This document shows positions 1 through 5,363 of a DNA stretch of 5,363 nt, piece by piece. The notes beneath the pieces were generated by a model. The model searched no databases. It had not been told where the DNA came from and saw nothing but the letters and a program-made list of their open reading frames with translations. The DNA is taken from NCBI GenBank assembly GCA_015482705.2, contig JADMLA020000029.1, positions 1 to 5,363 of the forward strand, in the 5' to 3' direction. This DNA is from Prosthecochloris sp. (GTDB lineage Bacteria > Bacteroidota > Chlorobiia > Chlorobiales > Chlorobiaceae). Position numbers and translations under genes: made by a program. How positions within the stretch are numbered: position 1 is the first letter of the stretch; every line of letters starts with the position of its first letter.

Positions 1-576
1 GGTGTCGTTCTGGATTTTGGCATAGATACAAGTGACCAAGCGTACGTGACTATTGGAGAGAAAAAACCTGAAGGCATCCGATGTTTTTTCGCAAGAAAAG
101 ATATGGCGTCACTTGCTCGATTATCGAAAGGACAGTTTGTTGCGATCGAGGGAAAAGCAAAAAGTGGTGATGCCAATACTCTTGTCATTGACAAAGCACG
201 CATTCTATCGGACGAAGAGGAAGACAACATCTTACCAAAGCCTACCACCGTCGAAAAGGATGCCACTGTCGGAAAGGATGCCATCAGATGGGTTCAGGCT
301 GACATCATGCCGAGGTTTCTTCACCAGGAGAAACCAGAATACCCTGAAGAAGCCCGAATTGCAGATATCGAAGGAAAGGTGTTTGTCATCGTTATGATAG
401 GTAAAAACGGGAAACCCAGAAAAGCGCACGTTCTAAAACGTACTCCACCTGAAGAAACCGTTTTCGATAGTTCAGCGATTGCGACGGTCATGAATTCAAC
501 CTACGAACCCGCTATGCGAAATGGAGAACCGATAGCTGTATGGTTGACCGTTCCAATTCGCTTTTCGTTACGCTAG
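1..576 (+). CDS. OB-fold (tRNA_anti-like) + TonB C-terminal domain protein, 5' partial
   Basis: The frame is open from base 1 and the first codons continue the same domain, so the gene begins upstream; the GTG at 46 is internal. Of the 191 visible residues, about 1-70 resemble the tRNA_anti-like OB-fold family: a YVTIG strand (15-19), a CFFA segment (28-31) and the LxxLxKGQxVxIxGK core (38-52). An acidic linker with a six-residue duplication follows (71-97). Residues about 100-191 match a TonB C-terminal domain: YPEEAR (114-119), GKVFVIVMIGKNGKP (125-139), a middle helix with DSSAI (156-160), YEPAM (168-172) and the closing strand VPIRF (184-188). TonB C-domains normally contact the TonB box of outer-membrane receptors and transmit proton-motive force from ExbB/ExbD. 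The usual proline-rich spacer is absent and no exb genes are visible here, so a TonB role in transport is unproven. The N-terminus, including any membrane anchor or signal peptide, lies outside the window. Domain calls are confident; function is not. Confidence 0.85.
   Translation, partial: GVVLDFGIDTSDQAYVTIGEKKPEGIRCFFARKDMASLARLSKGQFVAIEGKAKSGDANTLVIDKARILSDEEEDNILPKPTTVEKDATVGKDAIRWVQADIMPRFLHQEKPEYPEEARIADIEGKVFVIVMIGKNGKPRKAHVLKRTPPEETVFDSSAIATVMNSTYEPAMRNGEPIAVWLTVPIRFSLR
250..285 (+). repeat. 18-bp imperfect tandem duplication in the interdomain linker
   Basis: Two 18-bp units, 250-267 and 268-285, differ at three positions (15 of 18 identical). They are in frame and encode VEKDAT followed by VGKDAI, in the linker between the OB-fold and TonB domains. 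This looks like a simple in-frame duplication that lengthened a flexible spacer. Confidence 0.7.
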
Positions 577-639
577 AGGCAACCCGTTCGTTAAGAAAAC
601 GATCTACTGAAGTTTCCCCCTACAACCACTTTCCATTCG

Positions 640-1002
640 CTATTCACCACATTTCGGTTCACCTTCACCCACAGGTTCCGGCATCGTCGTGATCGAACCC
701 ATGTGCCAGCTTCCGGCAACGTAGCGCACATAGACAGGACACTCGTTTCGTAAAATATCCACTACCTGCGGAAAGTCTTCCCATCGGTAGTTACACCAGA
801 CATATCCCGTTGCCACCTGCTCATCCGTATCAGGCATGGATCCATGTTCACGATGAAAATACGCACCGCCGATCAGGCTGCCGTCATCCCTGCGCAGCCC
901 GATTATCGCCCTGTACGGATAACCGTTCGCAAACTTCCCGCCAGCGAAGTACGCAATATCGTACTTCGCTATCTTCTCGACCACAATGACACCTGAAGGC
1001 AT
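640..1002 (-). CDS. Conserved-looking protein of unknown function, 120 aa
   Basis: I do not recognise a named family. The ATG at 1002 is chosen over one 12 codons upstream (1038) because AGGAG at 1011-1015 sits 8 bases before it. The protein starts MPSGVIVVEKIAKYD and has no signal peptide or membrane segment, so it is probably cytoplasmic. It is rich in aromatic and glycine residues: FAGGKF (19-24), GYPYRAIIGLRRDDGSLIGG (27-46), a YFHREHG segment (48-54), GYVWCNYRWEDFP (66-78), VYVRYVAGSWHMG (90-102). This reads like a compact beta-rich single domain. Cysteines at 70, 88 and 118 and histidines at 50, 53 and 100 are spread out and form no obvious metal motif. The tail (108-120) is acidic and proline/glycine rich. 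It lies 81 bases downstream of the CIA30-family gene on the same strand, so the two may be cotranscribed; any functional link is inference. Confidence 0.75.
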   Translation of the reverse strand: MPSGVIVVEKIAKYDIAYFAGGKFANGYPYRAIIGLRRDDGSLIGGAYFHREHGSMPDTDEQVATGYVWCNYRWEDFPQVVDILRNECPVYVRYVAGSWHMGSITTMPEPVGEGEPKCGE

Positions 1003-1010
1003 AATTCTCT

Positions 1011-1015
1011 CTCCT
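1011..1015 (-). promoter_or_regulatory. Shine-Dalgarno site fixing the start of the 120-aa gene
   Basis: AGGAG on the minus strand, 8 bases from the ATG at 1002. The alternative in-frame ATG at 1038 lacks an equivalent site, so this decides the start. Confidence 0.65.
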
Positions 1016-1083
1016 AATTGGTTTTCTTCGACGTCCAATTCCTTGATTCTGTCCGCAATGCACCAATATACCTATGATCCTGT

Positions 1084-1593
1084 TCAAGACTGAAAAACCT
1101 CGATTCTGTCTACTTCGAGCCTGAACGCACCCTCCTGCCTCTCGGAAAGCAGAAAACCGATCTGGAAAATACGGGATTGATCGAGAGGCGGAGCATCCGT
1201 AACAATGCGACCACGGAAAGAGGGCTTGAAATCAATGAAAGGCAATCGAACAGCAACCCACCCGTCCATCGGCGCATCGAATTCCTGGCGGTATACCAGG
1301 CCGTCGAACAGGAGATCCGTTCGAAGACGAAAACTGTAACGTTTGCCGTCCCCGTTGATAGACAGTTCGATTCCGTCATAACCAGTATAATCATTTTCCG
1401 GAAGCGGTGCCCGTACCGAGGCGAATCCACCATTGTTGTCAAGGGAGAGATGACCGGAAAACACCCCTTTGCCCTCACTGGAATGCTGCATCAGGCTATC
1501 GGACAATCCACCCATAACACCATCGTTGACGCTTGTCCAGCGAAGAAGAGGAGGATGCATGAAGTCGGTGATTATTTTCCTTTGCGTGTCCAT
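1084..1593 (-). CDS. CIA30 family protein (NDUFAF1-like, CBM11-like fold)
   Basis: The 169-residue protein carries the hallmarks of the CIA30 family throughout: W19 followed by VNDGVMGGLS (22-31), then FSGHLSLDNNGGFASVR (45-61), GYDGIEL (71-77), a GDGKRYSFRLRT segment (81-92), VYRQEF (100-105), W112, and a C-terminal IGFLLSERQEGAFRLEVDRI stretch. In mitochondria CIA30/NDUFAF1 is an assembly factor for respiratory complex I. Bacterial members share the beta-sandwich fold, but their role is mostly unassigned, and no NADH dehydrogenase gene is seen here. The length suits a single stand-alone domain. There is no signal peptide, so it is probably cytoplasmic. The start is placed at 1593 because GGAG (1600-1603) lies 6 bases upstream; an ATG four codons earlier (1605) has no good ribosome site. 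It is divergent from the yqhA-like gene and leads the 120-residue unknown. Family call firm; function open. Confidence 0.9.
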   Translation of the reverse strand: MDTQRKIITDFMHPPLLRWTSVNDGVMGGLSDSLMQHSSEGKGVFSGHLSLDNNGGFASVRAPLPENDYTGYDGIELSINGDGKRYSFRLRTDLLFDGLVYRQEFDAPMDGWVAVRLPFIDFKPSFRGRIVTDAPPLDQSRIFQIGFLLSERQEGAFRLEVDRIEVFQS

Positions 1594-1747
1594 GGTTTGC
1601 TCCATTGCAAGATTGGAGAAGGAGGTAAAAATAAAATATCGTTTTTTTTACCCTTTCCCCACGATGATAACCTTCGGAGCATTTCAATTCAAAAGGGTAT
1701 TCCTTAAATTTCAGCGGCAGTCAAGAGGTAATAGAACATCATTTCTG

Positions 1748-1778
1748 TTGACCGAAGACTGTAAACTGGTTTTATATA
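1748..1778 (+). promoter_or_regulatory. Probable sigma70-type promoter of the YqhA-family gene
   Basis: TTGACC at 1748-1753 (five of six bases match the -35 consensus) is followed by an AT-rich TTTATATATT at 1771-1780. This gives -10 candidates TTTATA, TTATAT or TATATA at spacings of 17, 18 or 19 bases. It lies about 60 bases upstream of the chosen start, in the 245-base divergent gap between the CIA30 and YqhA genes. Read by eye only. Confidence 0.45.
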
Positions 1779-1838
1779 TTTCAGGCTTCTGTATTCAGAA
1801 CTATTGCCTTGTATTTTTTGATCTTTGAATTGATTCTT

Positions 1839-2324
1839 ATGAAGTTCATCCTCTCGAACGGGCGCTATATGGTCTTAATCGGCGTCATCGGCGCATTTTT
1901 TGCAGCAATTTCACTTTTCATTTATGGCGGCATACTCACCGTTCAACAAATCATCGAGACTATCCAAACGGGACATGTATCGAGCAAGGGGTCGAAAGCC
2001 CTGATGCTCAGTTTTGTCGAAATTGCCGATATATTTCTTATAGGCACAGTAATGTACATCATATCGACAGGTCTTTACGAACTGTTCGTCGATGACAATA
2101 TAGAAGTACCCGACTGGCTGGAAATACATACACTCGACGATCTCAAACAAAAGCTGATAGGGGTCGTTATCGTGGTTATGAGTGTGGTTTTTCTCGGCCA
2201 TGTCATCAAATGGCACGGAGAGACCGAGATAGTCTATTACGGCGCAGCCATTGCGTTCGTCGTTGTAGCACTTACCTACTTCACAGGGCAGAAGAAGAAG
2301 AAAGAGGAAGGCGTTAAGAAATGA
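1839..2324 (+). CDS. yqhA: YqhA/UPF0114 family inner-membrane protein
   Basis: This 161-residue protein resembles E. coli YqhA in length, in its start and in its segment order. Four hydrophobic segments are visible: about 10-35, 55-80, 106-122 and 131-149. The family pattern appears in segment two, with ExxDxxLxG (61-69) followed by GLYELFV (78-84), equivalent to the VDMTLVGG...GYENFV region of YqhA. The loop between segments two and three carries the LDDLKQKL stretch (99-106), like the SLKNKV stretch of YqhA. The C-terminus is a lysine-rich cytoplasmic-type tail. The function of the family is not established. The start at 1839 is chosen because MKFILSNGRY aligns with the YqhA N-terminus MERFLENAMY; a TTG at 1809 would add ten residues. 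Neither start has a clear Shine-Dalgarno. A candidate promoter lies upstream. The gene stands alone and converges on the AbiE operon, and no convincing terminator is seen in the 69-base gap. Confidence 0.85.
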   Translation: MKFILSNGRYMVLIGVIGAFFAAISLFIYGGILTVQQIIETIQTGHVSSKGSKALMLSFVEIADIFLIGTVMYIISTGLYELFVDDNIEVPDWLEIHTLDDLKQKLIGVVIVVMSVVFLGHVIKWHGETEIVYYGAAIAFVVVALTYFTGQKKKKEEGVKK

Positions 2325-2393
2325 AAATTTACTATTGAATAATGAAAGACCTTATCAGGCAATGAGTTGAACCTCTCGCCTCTACTGTGTACC

Positions 2394-3230
2394 TTATCCG
2401 ACAGTAATGTGCATGCGTTTTGCCAGTTCATGGAAATAGTCACGCGACCATATCTTTAAGGCTTCGACATCCTTTACAAACCTTGAGACATCATTCCTGG
2501 CCGGTACAACATCGAGCGCATCAATTCGCTGATGGAGTAACTGGCGAAAGTCAGGTTCTGTGAGGTTTTCCCCTTGCAGATTCCCGCTCTGCTTGGCACG
2601 AATGCCAAAATGAGAAAGGTTCATCGAAATACTTTTCCTGACATACCATTCGAAGTCGAACCAGTCCCGCCCTTTGACCCTGTTTTTCCAGTTCCTGAAA
2701 AGCAGTGCATGCATCTTCCCGGCAAACAGATCCGGCAAGCTGAAGCATTTGACATAGAACGAAAAGGGTTGGAGAAGGAGTTTTTCCTCGGTTGCAAATC
2801 CCAATGGAGGTTCCGTATCGACCTCGAACTTGATCTTGATGATTTTGTCCGCATGAACGGCAAAACTGAAAAGGCGTGTATCACTTTTTAAAAAAGCGGA
2901 CTCGATACCGGTGCGAACCGTTTTCTTTTTTGCCGACATTTCTACCTGAAGCCCCAATGCTGAAAACTCTTCCCTGACCACTTTGAAATAGGGTTCGAGT
3001 GAAAAGTCGGCATCTGATTCGAGTAGAGAAAAATCCAAGTCTTCGGAAAACCTCGGCAGCCCGTAAAAGATTCTCAGACAGGTGCCGCCGTAAAATGCAG
3101 CTTTGTCGAAAAAGCCTCCCCTATACAAACCAGCAAGCGCCACCTCCTGTACGACCTCACGCAACCCATTCACGGCACCATCAGCCATCGTCATATCATA
3201 TTTTTCGAGCATCTGCTTCAGAACGGTCAT
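2394..3230 (-). CDS. abiEii: Type IV toxin-antitoxin AbiEii/AbiGii family nucleotidyltransferase toxin
   Basis: Full-length 278-residue member of the AbiEii family. The signatures are in order: GGT (48-50) with LR (52-53), then FSEDLDF (61-67) supplying the paired metal-binding aspartates D64 and D66. KFEVDTEPP (134-142) supplies a third acidic residue, D138. The family core LPDLFAGKMHAL (165-176) has K172 and H174, followed by RVKGRDWFDFEW (184-195). All expected catalytic positions are present, so the toxin should be active. Studied members transfer nucleotides to RNA; a close AbiEii-family enzyme, MenT, modifies tRNA acceptor ends, and AbiEii was described as GTP-binding. Expression would cause growth arrest or abortive infection under phage attack. 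The start ATG overlaps the antitoxin stop in ATGA, with GGAGG (3235-3239) inside the antitoxin end, so translation is coupled. The exact RNA target cannot be read from sequence. Confidence 0.93.
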   Translation of the reverse strand: MTVLKQMLEKYDMTMADGAVNGLREVVQEVALAGLYRGGFFDKAAFYGGTCLRIFYGLPRFSEDLDFSLLESDADFSLEPYFKVVREEFSALGLQVEMSAKKKTVRTGIESAFLKSDTRLFSFAVHADKIIKIKFEVDTEPPLGFATEEKLLLQPFSFYVKCFSLPDLFAGKMHALLFRNWKNRVKGRDWFDFEWYVRKSISMNLSHFGIRAKQSGNLQGENLTEPDFRQLLHQRIDALDVVPARNDVSRFVKDVEALKIWSRDYFHELAKRMHITVG

Positions 3231-3880
3231 GACACCTCCCGCTGCAGTGTGCCAACAAGTTTCAGCAATGCCTGCAACATATCAGTCTTGATACCTGCTA
3301 AGATACAGTCATCGATCACGTTCATGTCAAAACGAGCCAGGGATTCTTCATCGACGCGCAAATCATCAAAGAGCAACACCGCTAATCCTTTTGGTGACTT
3401 TATGCTTACGTTGCGGGTAAAGACCAGCTTGTCACAGAGCGCCTTTTCCGGAGATGCCATCAAAAAACCGGTTTGATCGGGATTCTCGATACGGTCGATA
3501 CCGATGGAATAGAATTCAGGTGGAGAATGGGTATAGGAAAAACGTCCAACCATCAAGTCGTATATCTTTCCCCTCCTCGTTGTCATTGAGGTGATCTCAA
3601 CGACCCGTTCCGGGATAATTCCATAATGATGCAAGGCATAATCCATGGAAACGTAAGACGGCCCGTACAGCAAGTTGGCAACAAGCGGCAAGGACATCGG
3701 AATCTCTGTAATTTCAGGTGAGACGGCATACAGCCCCTTTTTGATGGGTAAGAGCTGCCCGTCATCGATCATGCGGACGATCTTGTCGTTCGGAGACCGA
3801 TATTCATCAAGAATCGACAGTAAAGTGCCATGCGTCAACGGTACCCCACCAAATGTCTTAAGCTTTTGTTCTAACCTCAT
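3227..3880 (-). CDS. abiEi: Type IV toxin-antitoxin AbiEi family antitoxin
   Basis: The 217-residue protein has the AbiEi layout. An N-terminal winged-helix DNA-binding domain (about 1-55) ends in the wing LLPIKKGLYA (43-52). Then comes the family core with YVSMDYALHHYGIIPE (76-91), TTRRGKIYD (100-108), YTHSPPEFYSIGI (116-128) and the signature ASPEKALCDKL (142-152). The helical C-terminal part is about 160-217. AbiEi proteins neutralise AbiEii without forming a stable complex (type IV) and repress their own operon by binding inverted repeats in the promoter. It is the first gene of the pair and overlaps abiEii by four bases. Two short inverted repeats lie directly before its start and fit autoregulation. 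No Shine-Dalgarno is visible before the ATG at 3880, so translation may start on a weak or very short leader. The start is supported by the usual position of the winged helix. The gene looks intact. Confidence 0.92.
   Translation of the reverse strand: MRLEQKLKTFGGVPLTHGTLLSILDEYRSPNDKIVRMIDDGQLLPIKKGLYAVSPEITEIPMSLPLVANLLYGPSYVSMDYALHHYGIIPERVVEITSMTTRRGKIYDLMVGRFSYTHSPPEFYSIGIDRIENPDQTGFLMASPEKALCDKLVFTRNVSIKSPKGLAVLLFDDLRVDEESLARFDMNVIDDCILAGIKTDMLQALLKLVGTLQREVS
3235..3239 (-). promoter_or_regulatory. Ribosome binding site of abiEii inside abiEi
   Basis: GGAGG on the minus strand, 4 bases before the abiEii ATG at 3230 and within the last codons of abiEi. With the ATGA overlap it indicates coupled translation of antitoxin and toxin. 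Confidence 0.65.
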
Positions 3881-3895
3881 TGCAATTATTTTGCA
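3881..3895. promoter_or_regulatory. Inverted repeat abutting abiEi start, candidate operator
   Basis: Perfect 5-bp arms TGCAA/TTGCA separated by 5 bases, ending at the base immediately upstream of the abiEi ATG. AbiEi antitoxins are known to bind inverted repeats in their own promoters. The arms are short, so chance remains possible. Confidence 0.35.
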
Positions 3896-3900
3896 CAGTT

Positions 3901-3919
3901 AATCGACATTTATTCGATT
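3901..3919. promoter_or_regulatory. Second inverted repeat upstream of abiEi, candidate operator half
   Basis: Perfect 6-bp arms AATCGA/TCGATT separated by 7 bases, 20 bases upstream of the abiEi start. Directly beyond it on the minus strand is a TATAGA hexamer (3921-3926) that could be a -10 element, though I find no good -35 at the right distance. If TATAGA is used, transcription would begin within or near this repeat, a suitable place for repression. Confidence 0.4.
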
Positions 3920-3967
3920 TTCTATACAAAATAGTGACTTTCAACCTAATCACAAAGCAAATTTTTC

Positions 3968-3990
3968 CAGCAGAAGTTGGTTCTGATTGG
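3968..3990. repeat. Imperfect hairpin in the non-coding stretch
   Basis: CAGAA/TTCTG (3971-3975 and 3981-3985) are perfect 5-bp arms around a GTTGG loop. They are flanked by CCA/TGG, which extend the stem after a small asymmetric bulge. It is not followed by a T-run on either strand, so it is not an obvious terminator. It belongs to the 287-base gap 3881-4167, where I find no gene on either strand. Confidence 0.35.
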
Positions 3991-4016
3991 CTTTAGGGGA
4001 CATCCTACAGTAAAAC

Positions 4017-4038
4017 TTCACGGGTTTTCAACCCGGAA
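4017..4038. repeat. Strong small hairpin in the non-coding stretch
   Basis: CGGGTT/AACCCG arms (4021-4026, 4030-4035) close a 3-base loop. Outer TTC/GAA extend the stem to 9 bp with a single bulged A at 4020. On the minus strand it is followed by TGAAGTTTTA, a poor terminator tail. No gene ends nearby on either strand, so it is an orphan structure: a possible mobile-element or repeat remnant, or an mRNA leader structure. Confidence 0.45.
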
Positions 4039-4167
4039 CGACCATCACCCCGGTTATTTCGATATATTGTGGCCTTAAACAAAAAAGCCAGCTCTATAAG
4101 AGACTCTATGGGCTTACGAAACTTCAGAGACAGACAGACTCATGTGATTGACAAAAGGCACACATAA

Positions 4168-4368
4168 GTGTATATTGATTTCACGAAAACCTTTGCATGG
4201 AACAATGAAAAGAATAATAAGCTTAAGCTTCAAAGAGCTGTCTCTTTTGAACTTATCGTTTCACAGATTGAGGCCGGGAAAATACTTGATATACTTGAAC
4301 ACCCAGAACAAACGAAATATCCAGGGCAGAGAATATTGGTGGTAGATGTAGATGATTACGCACACTAA
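4168..4368 (+). pseudogene. C-terminally truncated small toxin of a toxin-antitoxin module
   Basis: The 66-residue frame starts with GTG at 4168 directly after an in-frame TAA; AAGG at 4155-4158 is 9 bases upstream. It contains FAWNNEKNNKLKLQR (9-23), VSFE (25-28), IEAGKILDILEHP (34-46) and YPGQRILVVDVDDYA (51-65). I recall this pattern from small BrnT/DUF4258-like toxins of about 90-95 residues that are common in green sulfur bacteria and paired with a ribbon-helix-helix antitoxin. In those proteins the text after DDYA continues into a VPFV strand and an FLKTIxPSRK motif. Here a stop follows at once, and neither motif appears in any frame of the next bases, so the C-terminal third seems deleted, not shifted out of frame. 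It is probably inactive. The family match comes from memory; the truncation is read from the sequence. Confidence 0.6.
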
Positions 4369-4402
4369 CAAATCTGCTTTACCAGCTCGAGGATAGTATA
4401 GC

Positions 4403-4591
4403 TTGACGGATTATGAATCAACCATGAATTCGAACTCTATCGAAGCTCAAAACGGAGAAGAAATAGCTATTGCTCCTGCGCACTACCGCGACAAGTTGAC
4501 AATCAAAGCATACAAGGCAGAGTATTTCACAACGCCAACACCGAATCTTTTCATACCCAACGCTGCATTGCCAGCGCAAAGGACGACTTGA
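4403..4591 (+). pseudogene. Possible remnant of the partner antitoxin
   Basis: A 62-codon frame opens after a TAG at 4394; the first possible start is TTG at 4403, without a good ribosome site. It begins LTDYES and has a SIEAQNGEE stretch (12-20), which resembles the N-terminal part of antitoxins that follow this toxin class (an LTDYE or similar start, then an IExGEW-like segment). It continues HYRDKLTIKAYKAEYF (27-42), where homologs have a lysine-rich helix. The expected ribbon-helix-helix part and the closing IHKYV-like end are missing. The last 41 bases run antisense over the end of the exporter gene, so this tail is probably not original coding sequence. It may equally be a chance frame. 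Position right after the truncated toxin is the main support. Confidence 0.35.
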
Positions 4592-5363
4592 TCCTGTTCA
4601 ACACATCCGGAGGAGCTACTATCACCAGCAGACCGGCAAAAATACACAGAGAGGCGATCCATTCCCAGTTATTGAACGATTCGCCCAGCACGACCCATGA
4701 AGACAGCATGCCGAAAACCGGAACCAGCAAGGAAAAAGGCGCGACAACATTCGGAGAATATCGGGAAAGCAACTTTCCCCAGAAGCCAAACGCAAGCACT
4801 GTTGAAACCATGCTCGTATAAAAAATAGCGAATACACCGGTCAGAGATATGTCGGTAATTGCTCCGATCTGACCATCTTCGAAAAAAAACGACAGGAGAA
4901 ATAGTGGCAATGGTGGAATCAGGCTCATTTGAATGACCAGATGAAACATGTTGATTCTCCCTGCTTTCTTCATCAAGATATTGGATACCGCCCATGCCAG
5001 ACCGGCAGCGATAACGATACACAATCCAGCCAAGTTTGAACGGCCCTCTCCGATACTGTCGAACACCAGGATAAATATTCCGCCAAAAGCAATCGAAATA
5101 CCGAGTTTTTGGAACGCAGTAGGAGCATCCCGTAACAGGAATGAAGACAAAATCAATGTAAAGACACTTTGAATTTGCAGCACCAGCGAAGACAGCCCGG
5201 CCGGCATTCCAATCTTCATTCCGACAAACAACAAACTGAACATCACAACCCCCAAAACCAGACCGATAGACACAATCCACCGCAGACTGACAGAACCTTT
5301 CTGAATGAACAAAATCGCTGGAAATGCAGAAAAGACAAATCGCAGGGCGGAAAACAACAAGGG
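4551..5363 (-). CDS. eamA: EamA-type DMT-superfamily exporter (cysteine/O-acetylserine-like), 5' partial
   Basis: 270 residues are visible and the frame is open at the right edge; about 30 N-terminal residues (first membrane helix) are missing compared with E. coli EamA (YdeD, 299 aa). The first residues PLLFSALRFVFSAFPAILF align with its PPLMLAGLRF...AFPAIFF region. Further matches are GMPAGLSSLVLQIQSVFT (52-69), the repeat-two start AWAVSNILMKK (123-133), SLIPPLPLF (147-155), FWGKLLSRY (194-202), VAPFSLLVPVFG (207-218) and the LGE after it (226-228). About nine hydrophobic helices remain in two EamA repeats. E. coli EamA exports cysteine and O-acetylserine from the cytoplasm; close resemblance makes a similar substrate possible, but DMT substrates are hard to assign. 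The end is basic. Nothing in the window is cotranscribed with it. Confidence 0.85.
   Translation of the reverse strand, partial: PLLFSALRFVFSAFPAILFIQKGSVSLRWIVSIGLVLGVVMFSLLFVGMKIGMPAGLSSLVLQIQSVFTLILSSFLLRDAPTAFQKLGISIAFGGIFILVFDSIGEGRSNLAGLCIVIAAGLAWAVSNILMKKAGRINMFHLVIQMSLIPPLPLFLLSFFFEDGQIGAITDISLTGVFAIFYTSMVSTVLAFGFWGKLLSRYSPNVVAPFSLLVPVFGMLSSWVVLGESFNNWEWIASLCIFAGLLVIVAPPDVLNRIKSSFALAMQRWV

Noticed and set aside
46..576. GTG at 46 as the start of the first gene
   Set aside because: The frame is open to base 1, and the upstream residues (VVLDFG..., QAY) continue the same OB-fold strand pattern, so the gene is cut by the window edge.
588..602. Inverted repeat TCGTT-N5-AACGA after the first gene, as a terminator
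   Set aside because: The stem is five AT-leaning pairs and no T-run follows, so it is too weak to call.
1665..1692. Minus-strand promoter for the CIA30 gene (TTGAAT, 16-base spacer, TTATCA)
   Set aside because: Both hexamers are weak and other AT-rich options exist nearby, so no single promoter can be supported.
1177..1707. Long plus-strand frame opposite the CIA30 gene
   Set aside because: It is antisense to a well-supported family member and its translation shows no recognisable domain.
2325..2393. Terminator between the convergent yqhA and abiEii genes
   Set aside because: No stem with a T-run on either strand; only 3-4 bp pairings are present.
2574..2891. Plus-strand frame inside abiEii
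   Set aside because: It is a shadow of the toxin gene, with no motif and no ribosome site.
3881..4167. CRISPR array, tRNA or integron attC site in the non-coding stretch
   Set aside because: There are no regularly spaced direct repeats, no cloverleaf arms and no attC core sites; only unrelated short hairpins.
4219..4230. AAGCTTAAGCTT palindrome
   Set aside because: It encodes KLKL in the toxin remnant; a chance doubled hexamer explains it.

Overview
This window comes from a bacterial chromosome of moderate G+C content, judged by eye. It is accessory in character. It holds two genes cut by the window edges, four complete conventional genes plus one complete small gene of unknown function, and the remains of what looks like a second toxin-antitoxin module. 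The mix (TonB-like C-terminal domain, prokaryotic CIA30 protein, YqhA-type membrane protein, AbiE pair, and a truncated small toxin of a type I recall from green sulfur bacteria) would fit a Chlorobiota relative. That assignment rests on memory of similar proteins, not on a search, and is tentative.

Layout. Bases 1-576 (+) are the 3' part of an envelope-type protein that joins an OB-fold tRNA_anti-like domain to a TonB C-terminal domain. Bases 640-1593 (-) carry two genes in the same direction: a CIA30/NDUFAF1-family protein (1084-1593), then a 120-residue protein of unknown function (640-1002). A divergent gap holds a plausible sigma70-type promoter driving a YqhA/UPF0114 inner-membrane protein (1839-2324, +). 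This gene converges on a type IV toxin-antitoxin operon on the minus strand: AbiEi antitoxin (3227-3880) followed by AbiEii nucleotidyltransferase toxin (2394-3230), joined by a 4-base ATGA overlap.

Upstream of abiEi lies a 287-base non-coding stretch (3881-4167) rich in small inverted repeats. Two of these are well placed to be an antitoxin operator. Next come a C-terminally truncated small-toxin reading frame (4168-4368, +) and a short frame that may be what is left of its antitoxin (4403-4591, +). The latter runs antisense into the end of an EamA-type exporter gene (4551-5363, -), which continues past the right edge.

Working together: the AbiE pair is a self-contained, translationally coupled module whose antitoxin probably represses its own promoter. 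With the decayed module beside it, it forms a small toxin-antitoxin islet between two membrane-protein genes. I see no wholly new system. The points most worth a second look are the OB-fold/TonB fusion, the CIA30-unknown gene pair and the broken second toxin-antitoxin locus.
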